Notes: generated by a model from the sequence alone, not told the origin. A stretch of DNA of 64,000 nt from Paenibacillus sp. J23TS9 (GCF_018403225.1 NZ_BOSG01000001.1:2914001-2978000); one strand, 5' to 3'. Shown: positions 8,840-17,443, counted from the first letter of the stretch. Numbers and translations: made by a program.

Positions 8840-9514
8840 ATGGGAATGTATATTCTAATTATTATTGCATTCGGATTTTCCTTGTGGGCTCAATTCCGGG
8901 TCCAGGGAACATTTAAAAAGTGGTCTGAGGTACCGGCAACCAGCGGTATGACCGGTTATGATGCAGCGCGGCATATGCTCGACAGCAACGGCCTGCATGA
9001 TATTCCGATCGAACCGGTGCGAGGCGCATTATCCGATCACTACGATCCGATCAACCGGGTTGTCCGATTGTCTGAGCCGGTCTACTACGAAAGCTCAATT
9101 TCAGCCATCTCGGTAGCCTGCCACGAGATCGGACACGCAATCCAGCATAAGCAGCATTATCCAATGCTCGTGCTCCGCCACCGGATCTTCCCAGTCGTGA
9201 ATTTCGCTTCAGGAATCGCACCTCTGCTGATTATCGCAGGCTTTTTGTTTCAATGGATGGGGCTGCTTGGTATCGGGATTATCTTCTTCTCCGTCGCCGT
9301 AGCCTTCCAGCTCATTACACTGCCTGTCGAGTTTAATGCAAGCAATCGTGCAAGGGACATCATGGTATCCGAAGGTTATATCTCCAATGATGAGGAAAGA
9401 GGCGTAGCCAAGGTTCTGAACGCTGCCGCGCTTACCTATGTGGCTGCCGCACTGATCTCCGTTCTGGAGCTGCTGCGCTACATTATGATCTTTACGAACA
9501 GCAATCGCGACTAA
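8840..9514 (+). CDS. YugP-like membrane zinc metallopeptidase
   Basis: 224 residues with a catalytic HEIGH motif (VACHEIGHAIQH, about residue 95), an N-terminal membrane helix and a hydrophobic central/C-terminal block of about three helices. The length and pattern match Bacillus YugP, an intramembrane or membrane-bound neutral zinc peptidase of unknown substrate. GGAGGG stands nine bases before the ATG. It is probably cotranscribed with the preceding MerR gene and ends at a strong terminator. Confidence 0.85.
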   Translation: MGMYILIIIAFGFSLWAQFRVQGTFKKWSEVPATSGMTGYDAARHMLDSNGLHDIPIEPVRGALSDHYDPINRVVRLSEPVYYESSISAISVACHEIGHAIQHKQHYPMLVLRHRIFPVVNFASGIAPLLIIAGFLFQWMGLLGIGIIFFSVAVAFQLITLPVEFNASNRARDIMVSEGYISNDEERGVAKVLNAAALTYVAAALISVLELLRYIMIFTNSNRD

Positions 9515-9529
9515 GCTTCACATAAAGAA

Positions 9530-9571
9530 AAACACCCTGATCGGTTAAGAACCGACCGGGGTGTTTTTTTG
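9530..9571. terminator. bidirectional terminator overlapping the LysR gene end
   Basis: AAACACCC...GGGGTGTTT stem with inner CGGTT/AACCG and T7. The right arm contains the last codons of the leftward LysR gene (stop at 9545-9547). Confidence 0.85.
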
Positions 9572-10474
9572 ATTTCCATTTTGTTGTTGCAGTCCGAAAT
9601 AGCTAAGCAGAAAGGAGCGAAAGGCTTGTGCAACCCGCGGCAGCTTGTCATCAGAACGGTGTATTAGTCCAATGGTGCGTGTCACCTTCGGTTCCGAGAT
9701 ACTTACTCTCGCCGGCTGCAAGGGGTTCGTCTGGAACAAAGCCATCTCCGGTAAAATACTGACGCCCATACCGGCAGCCACCAGCCCGCGGATGGTATCT
9801 GTCTCCTCCCCTTCAAAAGCGATTTTCGGCGTAAACCCGGCTTCAAGACAGGCATGCCACACGATCGGCCGCAAGGAATATCCTTTGCTGAACAGAACGA
9901 ATTTGTCTTCCTTCAGCTGATTCAAGGTAATGCTCTCTTCCCCTGCAAGCGGATGATTCGGAGGCAGAATCGCGTACAGCTCCTCTGTCAGCATAATTTC
10001 GCCCTCGACCTGCTCATGCTTCTCCGGGAACGGGGAAATAAAAGCTAGATCAACCTCCGCGGAGATCACATCCCGAATTAACGAAGGAAACATGCCTTGC
10101 TTGAATCTGAATTTCACGTTCGGATACCGCCGCTTGAACTCAGCAACGACAGACGGGATAAGATGGATACCCAAACTGTGCGGAAAACCAATCCGAATCT
10201 CTCCCTGCTCCGGGTCCAAAAATTCATGAACCTCTAAGACAGCCTTATCCAGATCCTTCAGAATGCTGTCCACCCGTTTACAGAACAATTGTCCTACTGG
10301 CGTCAGCTGCAGGTTTCTGCCCTTTTGCATAAACAATTGAACTCCCAGCTCTTCCTCCAACTGATGAATCTGGCGGCTAACCGCCGACTGGGCCACATGC
10401 AGCTCTTCCGCCGCCTGGGTGACATGCTCTTTCTGCGCTACCTTCAAAAAATACTGCAACTGTCTTAATTCCAC
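9545..10474 (-). CDS. LysR-family transcriptional regulator (GltC-like)
   Basis: 309 residues. An N-terminal winged HTH (ELRQLQYFLKVAQ, then TQAAEELHVAQSAVSRQI) and a LysR substrate-binding domain from about residue 90. The sequence resembles the GltC/YwbI branch, but glutamate synthase genes are not nearby, so the regulon is not assigned. The next rightward gene is a rhomboid protease on the same strand, not a divergent target. The stop codon lies inside the terminator stem, which leaves no 3' untranslated spacer. Confidence 0.88.
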   Translation of the reverse strand: MELRQLQYFLKVAQKEHVTQAAEELHVAQSAVSRQIHQLEEELGVQLFMQKGRNLQLTPVGQLFCKRVDSILKDLDKAVLEVHEFLDPEQGEIRIGFPHSLGIHLIPSVVAEFKRRYPNVKFRFKQGMFPSLIRDVISAEVDLAFISPFPEKHEQVEGEIMLTEELYAILPPNHPLAGEESITLNQLKEDKFVLFSKGYSLRPIVWHACLEAGFTPKIAFEGEETDTIRGLVAAGMGVSILPEMALFQTNPLQPARVSISEPKVTRTIGLIHRSDDKLPRVAQAFRSFLLSYFGLQQQNGNQKNTPVGS

Positions 10475-10604
10475 CTGTTACTCGCTCCATTCTGCTTTTA
10501 CGCTATCCGCTGTATAAAATGAACTAAAGTTTAATCTTCCTTCTCCCTGCATTCATTAGAATACAGGAGATGACTTCACTCATTCTTTAGTTCAATTTAT
10601 GTCG

Positions 10605-11234
10605 TTACGACCTTTTAACCCGTTTCTTCACAATTCTTGCCATTAAACCATAAATAAAGAATCCACCGACGAGTCCGCCCAGATGGGCCATCCAGTTGAT
10701 GTTCATCCCCGGTGATACCAGAGAGAAGATAATACCAAACATCAGAAGGGCATACACCGTTTTTCGCGAGGAATCATCCATCCAATTTCGCTGCAGCAAG
10801 GCAATATACAGAAACGCCCCGTAGACGCCGTAGATTGCTCCTGACGCTCCGATCGTAATCAACGTCTCTCCAATCCGGTTGTAATGCGCCACGGACAGGA
10901 TATTGCCAATTACGCCGCTGAGCAGATACAATAATGCATATCTCCAGGCTCCCAGAAGCCGCTCCAGGGGTGGGGCAAACACAAGGATCGCAAAATCATT
11001 AAACAAAAGATGCGAAAAGCCCCCATGCAGGAACATGGATGATACATACCTCCACCACTCGTTGTAGCCATCAACATTGGTCAGAGCCCCGAACTTGACG
11101 AGCGTTTGATTGTTAGAGGCGCCCCCATTAAAAGCCAGGACAAGAAACATAATGATATTAGCCACAAATAATATCGTCGTAATGGGATAATATCTTAAAT
11201 AACTTTTCCAGTTTTCATAACGTACAAATAACAT
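10605..11234 (-). CDS. rhomboid-family intramembrane serine protease
   Basis: 209 residues with six predicted membrane helices. The catalytic serine is in GASGAIYG and the partner histidine in NWMAHLGGLVGG, the classic Ser-His dyad; WWRYVSSMFLHGGFSHLLFN is the usual upstream loop/His-Asn motif. It cleaves membrane proteins within or near their transmembrane segments; the substrate is unknown. AAGGAAG precedes the ATG. It is divergent from tpx with 179 bases between the starts. Confidence 0.87.
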   Translation of the reverse strand: MLFVRYENWKSYLRYYPITTILFVANIIMFLVLAFNGGASNNQTLVKFGALTNVDGYNEWWRYVSSMFLHGGFSHLLFNDFAILVFAPPLERLLGAWRYALLYLLSGVIGNILSVAHYNRIGETLITIGASGAIYGVYGAFLYIALLQRNWMDDSSRKTVYALLMFGIIFSLVSPGMNINWMAHLGGLVGGFFIYGLMARIVKKRVKRS

Positions 11235-11334
11235 GTTACACTTCCTTTGCTTTACCTAGTCAGGATTTGCGCCAATCTCGAATGATCGCTCACCTTATTT
11301 TTGCAAAAGCCTCTGGTAAACCAAGCAAACAGAT

Positions 11335-11364
11335 TGGACAATGCCTTTTTAAAAAGATTATAAT
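11335..11364 (+). promoter_or_regulatory. sigma-A promoter of tpx
   Basis: TGGACA (11335-11340), 18-base spacer, TATAAT (11359-11364), about 50 bases before the tpx ATG. The -10 region resembles only the left half of a PerR box, so peroxide control through PerR is not supported. Confidence 0.6.
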
Positions 11365-11413
11365 GATCCTTGGCACGATTCACCAATTTCCAATTACCGA
11401 AAGGAGAATCATC

Positions 11414-11932
11414 ATGGCACAAGAACGTACAGGTGTTGCTACTTTTAAAGGCAATCCGCTTACCTTGGTGGGACCACAGCTTCAAGCAGGCGACCAGGCT
11501 CCGGATTTTACCGTCAGCAAAAACTTGGTTGAACAAGCATCTCTTCAGGATTTTGCAGGCAAAATCAAATTGATTAGCGTGGTTCCTTCCCTCGATACCG
11601 GCGTATGTGACGCACAGACACGCCGCTTTAACGAAGAAGCAGGAGCTCTGGGAGACGATGTCATCGTGTTGACCATCAGCGCCGATCTTCCGTTTGCGCA
11701 GGCACGCTGGTGCGGTGCAGCCGGTGTAGACCGCGTGGTCACTCTCTCCGATCACAAGGATATGTCCTTCGGACAGGCCTACGGAGTCCTGATCAAGGAA
11801 TTCCGTCTGGACATGCGCTCCATTTTCGTTGTCGATAAAAACGACAAAATTACTTACGTGGAGTATCTGCCTGAAATGACAGAACATCCGGATTATGAAA
11901 AAGCGGTAACCGCTGTAAAGGAACTGCTCTAG
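11414..11932 (+). CDS. tpx: thiol peroxidase (Tpx, 2-Cys peroxiredoxin)
   Basis: Reduces hydrogen and alkyl peroxides with electrons from thioredoxin. 172 residues from the ATG at 11414, which has AAGGAG eight bases upstream; the frame stays open 49 codons further but without a ribosome site. The peroxidatic Cys is in VVPSLDTGVCDAQTR and the resolving Cys in ARWCGA, as in atypical 2-Cys Tpx. It is monocistronic with its own promoter and a terminator about 120 bases downstream. Confidence 0.93.
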   Translation: MAQERTGVATFKGNPLTLVGPQLQAGDQAPDFTVSKNLVEQASLQDFAGKIKLISVVPSLDTGVCDAQTRRFNEEAGALGDDVIVLTISADLPFAQARWCGAAGVDRVVTLSDHKDMSFGQAYGVLIKEFRLDMRSIFVVDKNDKITYVEYLPEMTEHPDYEKAVTAVKELL

Positions 11933-12055
11933 AACCGTTTACTTGGTTCCTATCTGTAGTATATGCTTTAAACCGCTTTAACAAAATCAAACTGAAAATT
12001 TTATCAAGAGATCAAGGAAGCTGCTCCATGAAGCGTATAGCTTTCTGATTCCTTA

Positions 12056-12097
12056 AAAAAAGCGGGAGAAAGAGCCTTGTCCTTTCTCTCGCTTTTC
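12056..12097. terminator. bidirectional terminator between tpx and the DUF1499 gene
   Basis: AAAAGCG(G)GAGAAAG...CTTTCTCTCGCTTTT, A/T-flanked on both sides. Confidence 0.85.
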
Positions 12098-12105
12098 CAT
12101 TCATA

Positions 12106-12498
12106 TTATTGGTTCGTTTTGTATTTAGCCAATTTCTTGTCGAGTGCTGAAAACAGATTCATTATAATGCGGTAGTTCGCACCTAGATCACCCATAGAGC
12201 CTCTGGAGGCCGAGTACATGTCAACTGCGCTGCGTACCGGACCAACCGACAACACGGATACCGTGATATCTACCGTGCGTCCGAAAGACGTTCTTTTCTC
12301 CAGCGTAATCTCTCCGACGGAAGAAACCTCATGAAGCACCTTATATCCGGGAATCTTCTTCAGTGTCGAGGATATTTCCTCCCATGCCTTGTCTTTCGAT
12401 AAATTGTAATAGCGCGTCTTCATCTTAGGATCTTTCGCCCGGTCGCTTGTACCCTCCTGGCTACGAACGATCCCCACTAGAACTCTCTTTAACGACAA
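12106..12498 (-). CDS. DUF1499-family protein
   Basis: 130 residues. The C-terminal signature VDMYSASRGSMGDLGANYRI matches the D-x-R/Y-SASR-x-G-x-GDLG-x-N-x-R pattern of DUF1499. No membrane segment or signal peptide is visible, so it is probably cytoplasmic. The family has no established function. A 100-base gap and the terminator of the upstream structured RNA separate it from that RNA. Confidence 0.65.
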   Translation of the reverse strand: MSLKRVLVGIVRSQEGTSDRAKDPKMKTRYYNLSKDKAWEEISSTLKKIPGYKVLHEVSSVGEITLEKRTSFGRTVDITVSVLSVGPVRSAVDMYSASRGSMGDLGANYRIIMNLFSALDKKLAKYKTNQ

Positions 12499-12596
12499 GA
12501 CCTTTCCCCCTTTGTAGTAAGCATCATCAATACTTAACAGTGTATCATTGTTAGGGGCAGAACAAAAGAGTAAGTAGGGTAAAATGTCCCGTTATA

Positions 12597-12644
12597 GACA
12601 AAAAACACCCCAAATTCCGGAGATCTTCCGAAAATGGAGTGTCA
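12597..12644 (-). terminator. terminator of the 6S-like RNA
   Basis: Minus-strand ACACTCC...GGGGTGT with an inner TTCGG/CCGGAA stem, followed by TTTTTT. Confidence 0.75.
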
Positions 12645-12847
12645 TGTAAATTTGATAAGGAAACCCGCCTATGCCGTCCGATTAAATTGTCTTCTGAACC
12701 TGCTTGAGCAGGTGGGTGACCTCGGATGCGCTTTTGAAGTCCCCATGTCATATAGACAGGGCTTTTCAGCTGCGCTTCGTAATGATCTCCCTAGACATTA
12801 TCATTGGTTCAAAACAACGATTAACCGTGGCGAACATCGCAGGATGT
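12597..12847 (-). ncRNA. ssrS: structured small RNA, probably 6S RNA
   Basis: A 420-base gap holds no credible reading frame but has a leftward promoter and, about 250 bases later, a terminator. The predicted RNA folds as 6S does. Its ends pair (CCUGC with GCGGG, AUGUU with GGCAU, the same AUGUU/GGCAU pairing seen in E. coli 6S). A UGUCU/AGACA stem leads to a bubble whose 3' side holds a small ACCUGC-UCAA-GCAGGU hairpin. A long imperfect distal hairpin follows (GGGAGAUC/GGUCACCC, GCGC/GCGC, GCCCUGUC/GACAUGGGGAC). 6S RNA sequesters sigma-A RNA polymerase in stationary phase. The identity is inferred from shape and end motifs; a different regulatory RNA is possible. Confidence 0.6.
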
Positions 12848-12853
12848 AGTCTT

Positions 12854-12882
12854 ATTATAGACCCATTTTATCAGAATGTAAA
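12854..12882 (-). promoter_or_regulatory. strong sigma-A promoter of the 6S-like RNA
   Basis: On the minus strand TTTACA (12877-12882), 17-base spacer, TATAAT (12854-12859). Predicted start near 12847. Confidence 0.8.
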
Positions 12883-12920
12883 TGTTGCTGGAGAATATTC
12901 CACAATGATTGGATATCCTG

Positions 12921-13721
12921 TTAGCCTTTTTTAACCGCTTCCTTATTCCATGAATCATCATCCGGATCATCTTGCGAATCCCCTTCAAGCGCAGCCGCTT
13001 CCTGCTCCTCCAGTTCCTTCTGCTTGATACGTTCGGCCTGCTCCTGCATCTTGGTGAACGTTGCGTAGAAGTTGAAGAACGCCCAGAAGGCGATCAAACT
13101 ACCGCCAAAGAAGAAGATCAATGCCGGATACTTGGAGCCTACAAACAGCACGACAGCACTTCCGAGAACCGTCGTAATGACGCGCAGCGGCCGTATAATT
13201 GTGATCAGGACCGCGTTTTTCAGGATCTGCAGGATTCCCATATGATAATGCACAATCATCGAAAAGAAATTAAATAATGATATGAACAGTACAATCAGCA
13301 AAATCAACATCACAATACCGATGATCTGCAGATTGCTGAACTGCGTCATATAAACGGTATAATCGACCAGCATGATAACCAGCAGAAGGACGTAGAATAC
13401 GCCGCCGATCATGCTTTGCTTGTAATTTTCCTTATAGGACCTGAAAAACAAACTGAAGATTTTCACGTCGGTATCGCCCATCACCCATTTGCGTACAACC
13501 GCAAAAAGTGCGGCCGTAGCCGGGAACAATGTAAACGGTGCCACGATACCCATGGCCCAGTTCATCTGAAGCGATTCATTTGCACCGGTTACCAGCATTT
13601 TGGTTACCAGGAAAAAGAAAAACGGGGACGAACATAACATCCAGAGGATGTTACTGTAAGCAAAGCGGGTAATCCATTCTGTAATTCTGTAAATACCGCC
13701 CATTGCACCTTTAAATTCCAA
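12921..13721 (-). CDS. YesL family membrane protein (DUF624)
   Basis: 266 residues, about five membrane helices, ending in an acidic/Gln-Glu-rich cytoplasmic tail. The pattern (TEWITRFAYSNILWMLCS, FPATAALFAVVRKW) matches DUF624/YesL, a family often linked to oligosaccharide ABC transporters, but none is adjacent here. I chose the TTG at 13721 because GGAGGAGG lies eight bases before it; the frame extends 17 codons further without a ribosome site. It is the only gene between yjcZ and the 6S-like RNA. Confidence 0.8.
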   Translation of the reverse strand: MEFKGAMGGIYRITEWITRFAYSNILWMLCSSPFFFFLVTKMLVTGANESLQMNWAMGIVAPFTLFPATAALFAVVRKWVMGDTDVKIFSLFFRSYKENYKQSMIGGVFYVLLLVIMLVDYTVYMTQFSNLQIIGIVMLILLIVLFISLFNFFSMIVHYHMGILQILKNAVLITIIRPLRVITTVLGSAVVLFVGSKYPALIFFFGGSLIAFWAFFNFYATFTKMQEQAERIKQKELEEQEAAALEGDSQDDPDDDSWNKEAVKKG

Positions 13722-13824
13722 GAAAAAGCCTCCTCCTCCACTTTCATGCCTGTACATAATAATATACCGCATTTTAGCCTTAGATTGCCAGAGCCTAATT
13801 TCCGGGATATGGGTAAAGGTCTAT

Positions 13825-13852
13825 ACCGCCAGTCATCTCTCCTCATAAGATA
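13825..13852 (+). promoter_or_regulatory. possible sigma-K promoter of the yjcZ-type gene
   Basis: AC (13825-13826), 17 bases, CATAAGATA (13844-13852) fits the mother-cell sigma-K pattern AC-N16/17-CATAnnnTA. It lies 45 bases before the start of a sporulation-type small protein. Confidence 0.45.
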
Positions 13853-13896
13853 CACAGTAACCCAAAGGAAACAAACACTTAAGGAGGTAATTCTAA

Positions 13897-14013
13897 ATGT
13901 CTAACGTTGGCGGATACGGTTATGGTGCTGGTATGGGTATGTGGGGTTCCACTGGAGCGATACTGGTATTGTTCATCTTGCTGGTCATCATCACCCGCGC
14001 ATTCATTTTCTAA
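13897..14013 (+). CDS. YjcZ-family small spore protein
   Basis: 38-residue protein: a Gly/Tyr-rich N-terminus (MSNVGGYGYGAGMG) and a C-terminal hydrophobic helix (ILVLFILLVIITRAFIF). This is the typical layout of the YjcZ/YdgA-type sporulation proteins of bacilli, which are short membrane-associated peptides made late in sporulation. AAGGAGGT lies eight bases before the ATG and a strong terminator follows. The possible sigma-K promoter upstream agrees with mother-cell expression. Confidence 0.85.
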   Translation: MSNVGGYGYGAGMGMWGSTGAILVLFILLVIITRAFIF

Positions 14014-14067
14014 TTGAAGAAACGAAGCTCAACATGCCATCTAGAGAATTAGGTTCATCTTATGCAT

Positions 14068-14110
14068 AAAAAAGAGACGAAGTGTGCGCTGGGCTCACTT
14101 CGTCTCTTTT
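14068..14110. terminator. bidirectional terminator between yjcZ and the DEAD-box gene
   Basis: Perfect 15-base stem AAAAGAGACGAAGTG/CACTTCGTCTCTTTT with an 11-base loop. Confidence 0.92.
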
Positions 14111-14125
14111 CATCTATTCAATCGT

Positions 14126-15736
14126 TTATTTATTGTAGGAATCATCACGCTTGGAAGGACGTCTTCCTTCACCGCTGTTCGTGCGGGGCTTGCGGTCTCC
14201 GTAAGAAGATGATGATGACGACGATGAAGATTCACTGCGGCCGCCGCTGGTGCTGCGGTTGTATCCGCCACGTCCACCGTTATCACGGTCACGGTTATAT
14301 CCGCCTCTTCCGCTACCACCACTGCTGTTACCGCCGCGGAATCCACCGTAGTTGCCGGAAGGCTTGCGACCGTTGCGCAGATCAGGTTTACCGCCATTGT
14401 TGTAGCGACGTTTCACACGAATCGGATCCTCTGGAGTCAGCTGGATCTCGGAATCGCGTTTTTCGCCAGTCAGCATTTTCATCGCAGCAGAAAGAAGTTG
14501 TACGGAATCGTATTGTTCAAGAAGCTGGATTGCAAGGCCTTTATATTCGTTAAGCTCGCCAGATTCAATCGTCTCCATCAGACGTTCAGCAATAATCCGT
14601 TGTTTTCCTTCAATAGCCTCAGCCAGTGTAGGAAGCGGTTTGCGTGTAATACGGTGACGCGTAACACGTTCAATCAGGTGCAAATGATCTATTTCACGAG
14701 GCGTTACGAAGGACCATGCAGTACCTTCTTTACCCGCGCGGCCTGTACGGCCGATACGGTGAACATAGCTCTCAGGATCCTGTGGAAGGTCAAAGTTCAC
14801 AACGTGAGTCACGCCGGATACGTCGAGACCACGTGCAGCCACGTCGGTTGCTACCAAGACATCAATGCTTCCGTCACGGAATTTGCGCATTACAGTATCA
14901 CGCTGGTTCTGAGACAAGTCACCATGAAGGCCGTCAGCGGAATATCCGCGTTTTTGCAAGGCTTCGGAAAGCTCATCTACACGGCGCTTCGTACGTCCGA
15001 ACACGATCGCAAGCTCAGGAGATTCCATATCGATCAGACGGCAAAGGGCTTCGAATTTTTGACGTTCAGGCACTTCAATATATGCTTGGTCAATTAGCGG
15101 TGCGCTAACCTGTTTAGGTACAACAGATACATGTTCTGGATTTTTCAAAAATTGCTGAGCCAGTCTTTGAATGTTTGGCGGCATTGTTGCGGAGAAGAGC
15201 ATCGTTTGGCGTTCTTCCGGAACCAGCTTCAGGATGGATTGGATATCCTCCATAAAGCCCATGTCCAGCATTTCATCAGCTTCGTCCAAGATAACTGTTT
15301 CGACGTCGTCAAGGCGAATGGTTTTGCGGTTAATATGGTCAAGCAAACGACCCGGTGTACCGATGATGATTTGTGGCTTTTTCTTCAAAGCGCGAATTTG
15401 ACGGCCGATATCCTGACCACCGTAGATTGGAAGCGAGCCAATACCCTTGAAGCGTGTCAGCTTTCCGATCTCTTCTGCAACCTGGATGGCAAGCTCACGG
15501 GTTGGTGTCATAATCAGCGCTACAATTTTATCCGTATCCTTGGAAATTTTGTTGATCAAAGGGATACCAAAAGCTGCAGTCTTACCTGTACCGGTCTGTG
15601 CCTGGCCGATCATATCGCGTCCGGACATGGCAATCGGAATCGACTGCGCCTGGATCGGTGTTGCTTCCTCAAATCCAAGCTCTGTGATGGCCTGGAGAAC
15701 CTTTGGTTCAAGGCCTAATTCTGCGAAATTTTTCAA
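14126..15736 (-). CDS. DEAD-box RNA helicase (CshA-like)
   Basis: 536 residues. All core motifs are visible: Q-motif region ([14 protein letters not shown]), motif I AQTGTGKT, Ia PTRELA, Ib TPGR, II DEAD, III SAT, and [12 protein letters not shown]. The C-terminus is a 70-residue Gly/Arg/Ser-rich tail (RGG-type repeats and a nine-Ser run) that probably binds RNA. Role: RNA remodelling in ribosome assembly, decay and cold growth. AGAAGGAG sits one base before ATG 15745 but ten before TTG 15736, so I prefer TTG. A long leader precedes the gene. Confidence 0.92.
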   Translation of the reverse strand: MKNFAELGLEPKVLQAITELGFEEATPIQAQSIPIAMSGRDMIGQAQTGTGKTAAFGIPLINKISKDTDKIVALIMTPTRELAIQVAEEIGKLTRFKGIGSLPIYGGQDIGRQIRALKKKPQIIIGTPGRLLDHINRKTIRLDDVETVILDEADEMLDMGFMEDIQSILKLVPEERQTMLFSATMPPNIQRLAQQFLKNPEHVSVVPKQVSAPLIDQAYIEVPERQKFEALCRLIDMESPELAIVFGRTKRRVDELSEALQKRGYSADGLHGDLSQNQRDTVMRKFRDGSIDVLVATDVAARGLDVSGVTHVVNFDLPQDPESYVHRIGRTGRAGKEGTAWSFVTPREIDHLHLIERVTRHRITRKPLPTLAEAIEGKQRIIAERLMETIESGELNEYKGLAIQLLEQYDSVQLLSAAMKMLTGEKRDSEIQLTPEDPIRVKRRYNNGGKPDLRNGRKPSGNYGGFRGGNSSGGSGRGGYNRDRDNGGRGGYNRSTSGGRSESSSSSSSSSYGDRKPRTNSGEGRRPSKRDDSYNK

Positions 15737-15745
15737 AATATTCAT

Positions 15746-16069
15746 ACTCCTTCTATATAGTGGACATTCCACAATCTTGTCTGTATTCTTAAGTAGCGGT
15801 AAACATTATATAGGTTAGCCAATCTTCAAAAATAATTGCATGGCTTATATTCTCTATAGCGTTTATCCAGGGCAAAAACAGCCTACAGATTTTAGTAAAC
15901 GGTAATTTTTCTCCTGAAACAATGTTAGAATAATACTATTGTACAAGCCTACTCAAGAACATCTAATACATTATATCACAAATCAAAATACAAAAACCAG
16001 CGACTTAGAAACAAAGGTGAATTCTCTTTTTAATAAACGACATTACATATGAAATAGAGGTGTAGCATT
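15746..16069. other. long A+T-rich leader/intergenic region of the helicase gene
   Basis: About 320 bases without a gene. A leftward extended -10 (TG-A-TATAAT, -10 at 15970-15975) would give the helicase messenger a leader of about 225 bases. A second TATAAT-like site, near 15808, has no good -35. Long leaders are common on cold-induced helicase messengers. The right end carries the AGAGGTG ribosome site of yitT. Confidence 0.4.
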
Positions 16070-16894
16070 TTGCGGCTCAACAATATCTGGAAATATCTTG
16101 TAGTCATCCTAGGCGCCGCTTTAATCGCTTGCGGGTTCAATCTTTTTCTGGTTCCCCATCAGCTCCTCAGCGGCGGCGTATCCGGCCTGTCCATGCTAGT
16201 GAATTATTTTACACCCGTGGATCTCAGTATTCTGTACTTTGTGTTTAATGTACCTATACTGGCTGCGGGCTGGTTCATGCTGGGCAAACGTTTTATTGTG
16301 CTCAGCATTTTGTCGGTTGTGGCAACCACATGGTTTATCGCCATCGTTCCGGTAAATGCTCTGGCCTCGGATTCGCTATTGGCGTCCGTGTTTGGAGGTG
16401 TCCTGGTCGGTGTCGGAGCAGGCATTTCTTTCAGGGCAGGAGGATCATCAGGCGGTTTTGACATCGCTGGCTCCATCGTTACACGTTATCGTGATTTTCC
16501 TGTCGGCAACGTGCTTGTTGCAATGAACGGACTCGTCATCCTCGCAGCAGGCTATATGCAGAATGACTGGAATCTCGCCTTGGCCTCCATGGTATCGATT
16601 TTTGTGACGGGCAAAGTCGTCGACATGATTCATGTCAGCCATTTCAAGGTAACGGTATACATTATCACCAATGAAACTGAAGCAATTCTTGCCCAACTGC
16701 TCGAACGGCCCCGCGGCGTAACCAAAATCAAAACCGAAGGTGCATTCTCCCATGAGGAAAAAGATATGCTCATGACGGTGACCACCCGTTATGATCTTCA
16801 GGAGCTGAAACGGATCATCAAGCAGACGGACCCGAAGGCTTTCGTCAACATCGTCGAAACGGTCGGCGTAATGGGCTCCTTCCGCAGAAGCTGA
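16070..16894 (+). CDS. YitT family membrane protein (DUF161/DUF2179)
   Basis: 274 residues: five to six N-terminal membrane helices with the Gly-rich signature SGGVSGLSMLVNYF and GISFRAGGSSGGFDI, then a cytoplasmic DUF2179 domain (residues about 190-274, ERPRGVTKIKTEGAFSHEEK, ending NIVETVGVMGSFRR). Length and order match YitT/YpjC proteins; the transported ligand is unknown. The TTG start has AGAGGTG upstream. It is a single gene. Confidence 0.85.
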   Translation: MRLNNIWKYLVVILGAALIACGFNLFLVPHQLLSGGVSGLSMLVNYFTPVDLSILYFVFNVPILAAGWFMLGKRFIVLSILSVVATTWFIAIVPVNALASDSLLASVFGGVLVGVGAGISFRAGGSSGGFDIAGSIVTRYRDFPVGNVLVAMNGLVILAAGYMQNDWNLALASMVSIFVTGKVVDMIHVSHFKVTVYIITNETEAILAQLLERPRGVTKIKTEGAFSHEEKDMLMTVTTRYDLQELKRIIKQTDPKAFVNIVETVGVMGSFRRS

Positions 16895-17076
16895 TTTTTA
16901 GGACCGCTGTGTAAAAAAGATGTGTTTTGTGGTATATTAATGGTGCGCGGTTCCTACATTAGTTCCATGAGATTAGGATTGATCCGGTTTTTCCTAGCAC
17001 TTAAACGCTTTTCCGATTCTCCTTGGCTTTAGAGTATTCGTCTTATAAAGAATCTCGAGAGGAAAGGGTGATTTTT

Positions 17077-17271
17077 GTGGAAATGGAAACGGTAAAATTG
17101 TCCCAAATCGTCATGAAGTGGTTTCCCGATATGATGCCTTTCTTAAAGAACAATGAGTTGAATTCACTCATTGTACTACGGGACGGACTCGGTATTCTGG
17201 AACAAAATGATGCCATGGAGATTATTCAGTACAGTATCTGTGAACATCAAAGCTCTGCGCCTCTCCAATAA
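17077..17271 (+). CDS. small conserved-looking protein of unknown function
   Basis: 64 residues from GTG 17077, which has GGAAAGGGTG six bases upstream. The frame extends to 17023 without a ribosome site. The sequence (KLSQIVMKWFPDMMPFL, then GLGILEQNDAMEIIQYSI) is mixed alpha/beta without Cys clusters, signal peptide or membrane helix. I do not recognise the family. Ribosome site, base composition and a dedicated terminator argue that it is real. Confidence 0.55.
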   Translation: MEMETVKLSQIVMKWFPDMMPFLKNNELNSLIVLRDGLGILEQNDAMEIIQYSICEHQSSAPLQ

Positions 17272-17302
17272 TGAACGTTGCTTGGTAACACAATGATTAA
17301 TC

Positions 17303-17355
17303 ATGCCGTCCGTTTTTCAGTCCCTGGTTCATACTGAAAAGCAGGCGGCATTTTT
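17303..17355 (+). terminator. terminator after the small protein gene
   Basis: ATGCCG-CCG...CGG-CGGCAT with inner TTTTCAGT/ACTGAAAA, then TTTTTGTTT. Confidence 0.85.
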
Positions 17356-17400
17356 GTTTCTTCCTATGTTCGCAAAATTGTAAAAATCTTGCCAATCCCT

Positions 17401-17443
17401 TGATGTATATGTATTTACCTGGCATACAGGCAAAGCTACATCA
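17401..17443. repeat. nested inverted repeat upstream of the DUF4015 gene
   Basis: TGATGTA (17401-17407) pairs with TACATCA (17437-17443), enclosing TTTACCTG/CAGGCAAA with one mismatch around GCATA. It lies in a 328-base gap and has no T-run. An unused strong ribosome site, AAGGAGGG, follows at 17484-17491. Its role is unknown (operator or leader structure). Confidence 0.4.

Noticed and set aside
11350..11370. PerR box over the tpx promoter
   Set aside because: Only the left half of TTATAATNATTATAA is matched; the right half is not.
12597..12920. Riboswitch controlling the DUF1499 gene
   Set aside because: The RNA ends in a terminator about 100 bases before that gene and has a closed, 6S-like shape. 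I see no alternative anti-terminator pairing or known riboswitch core.
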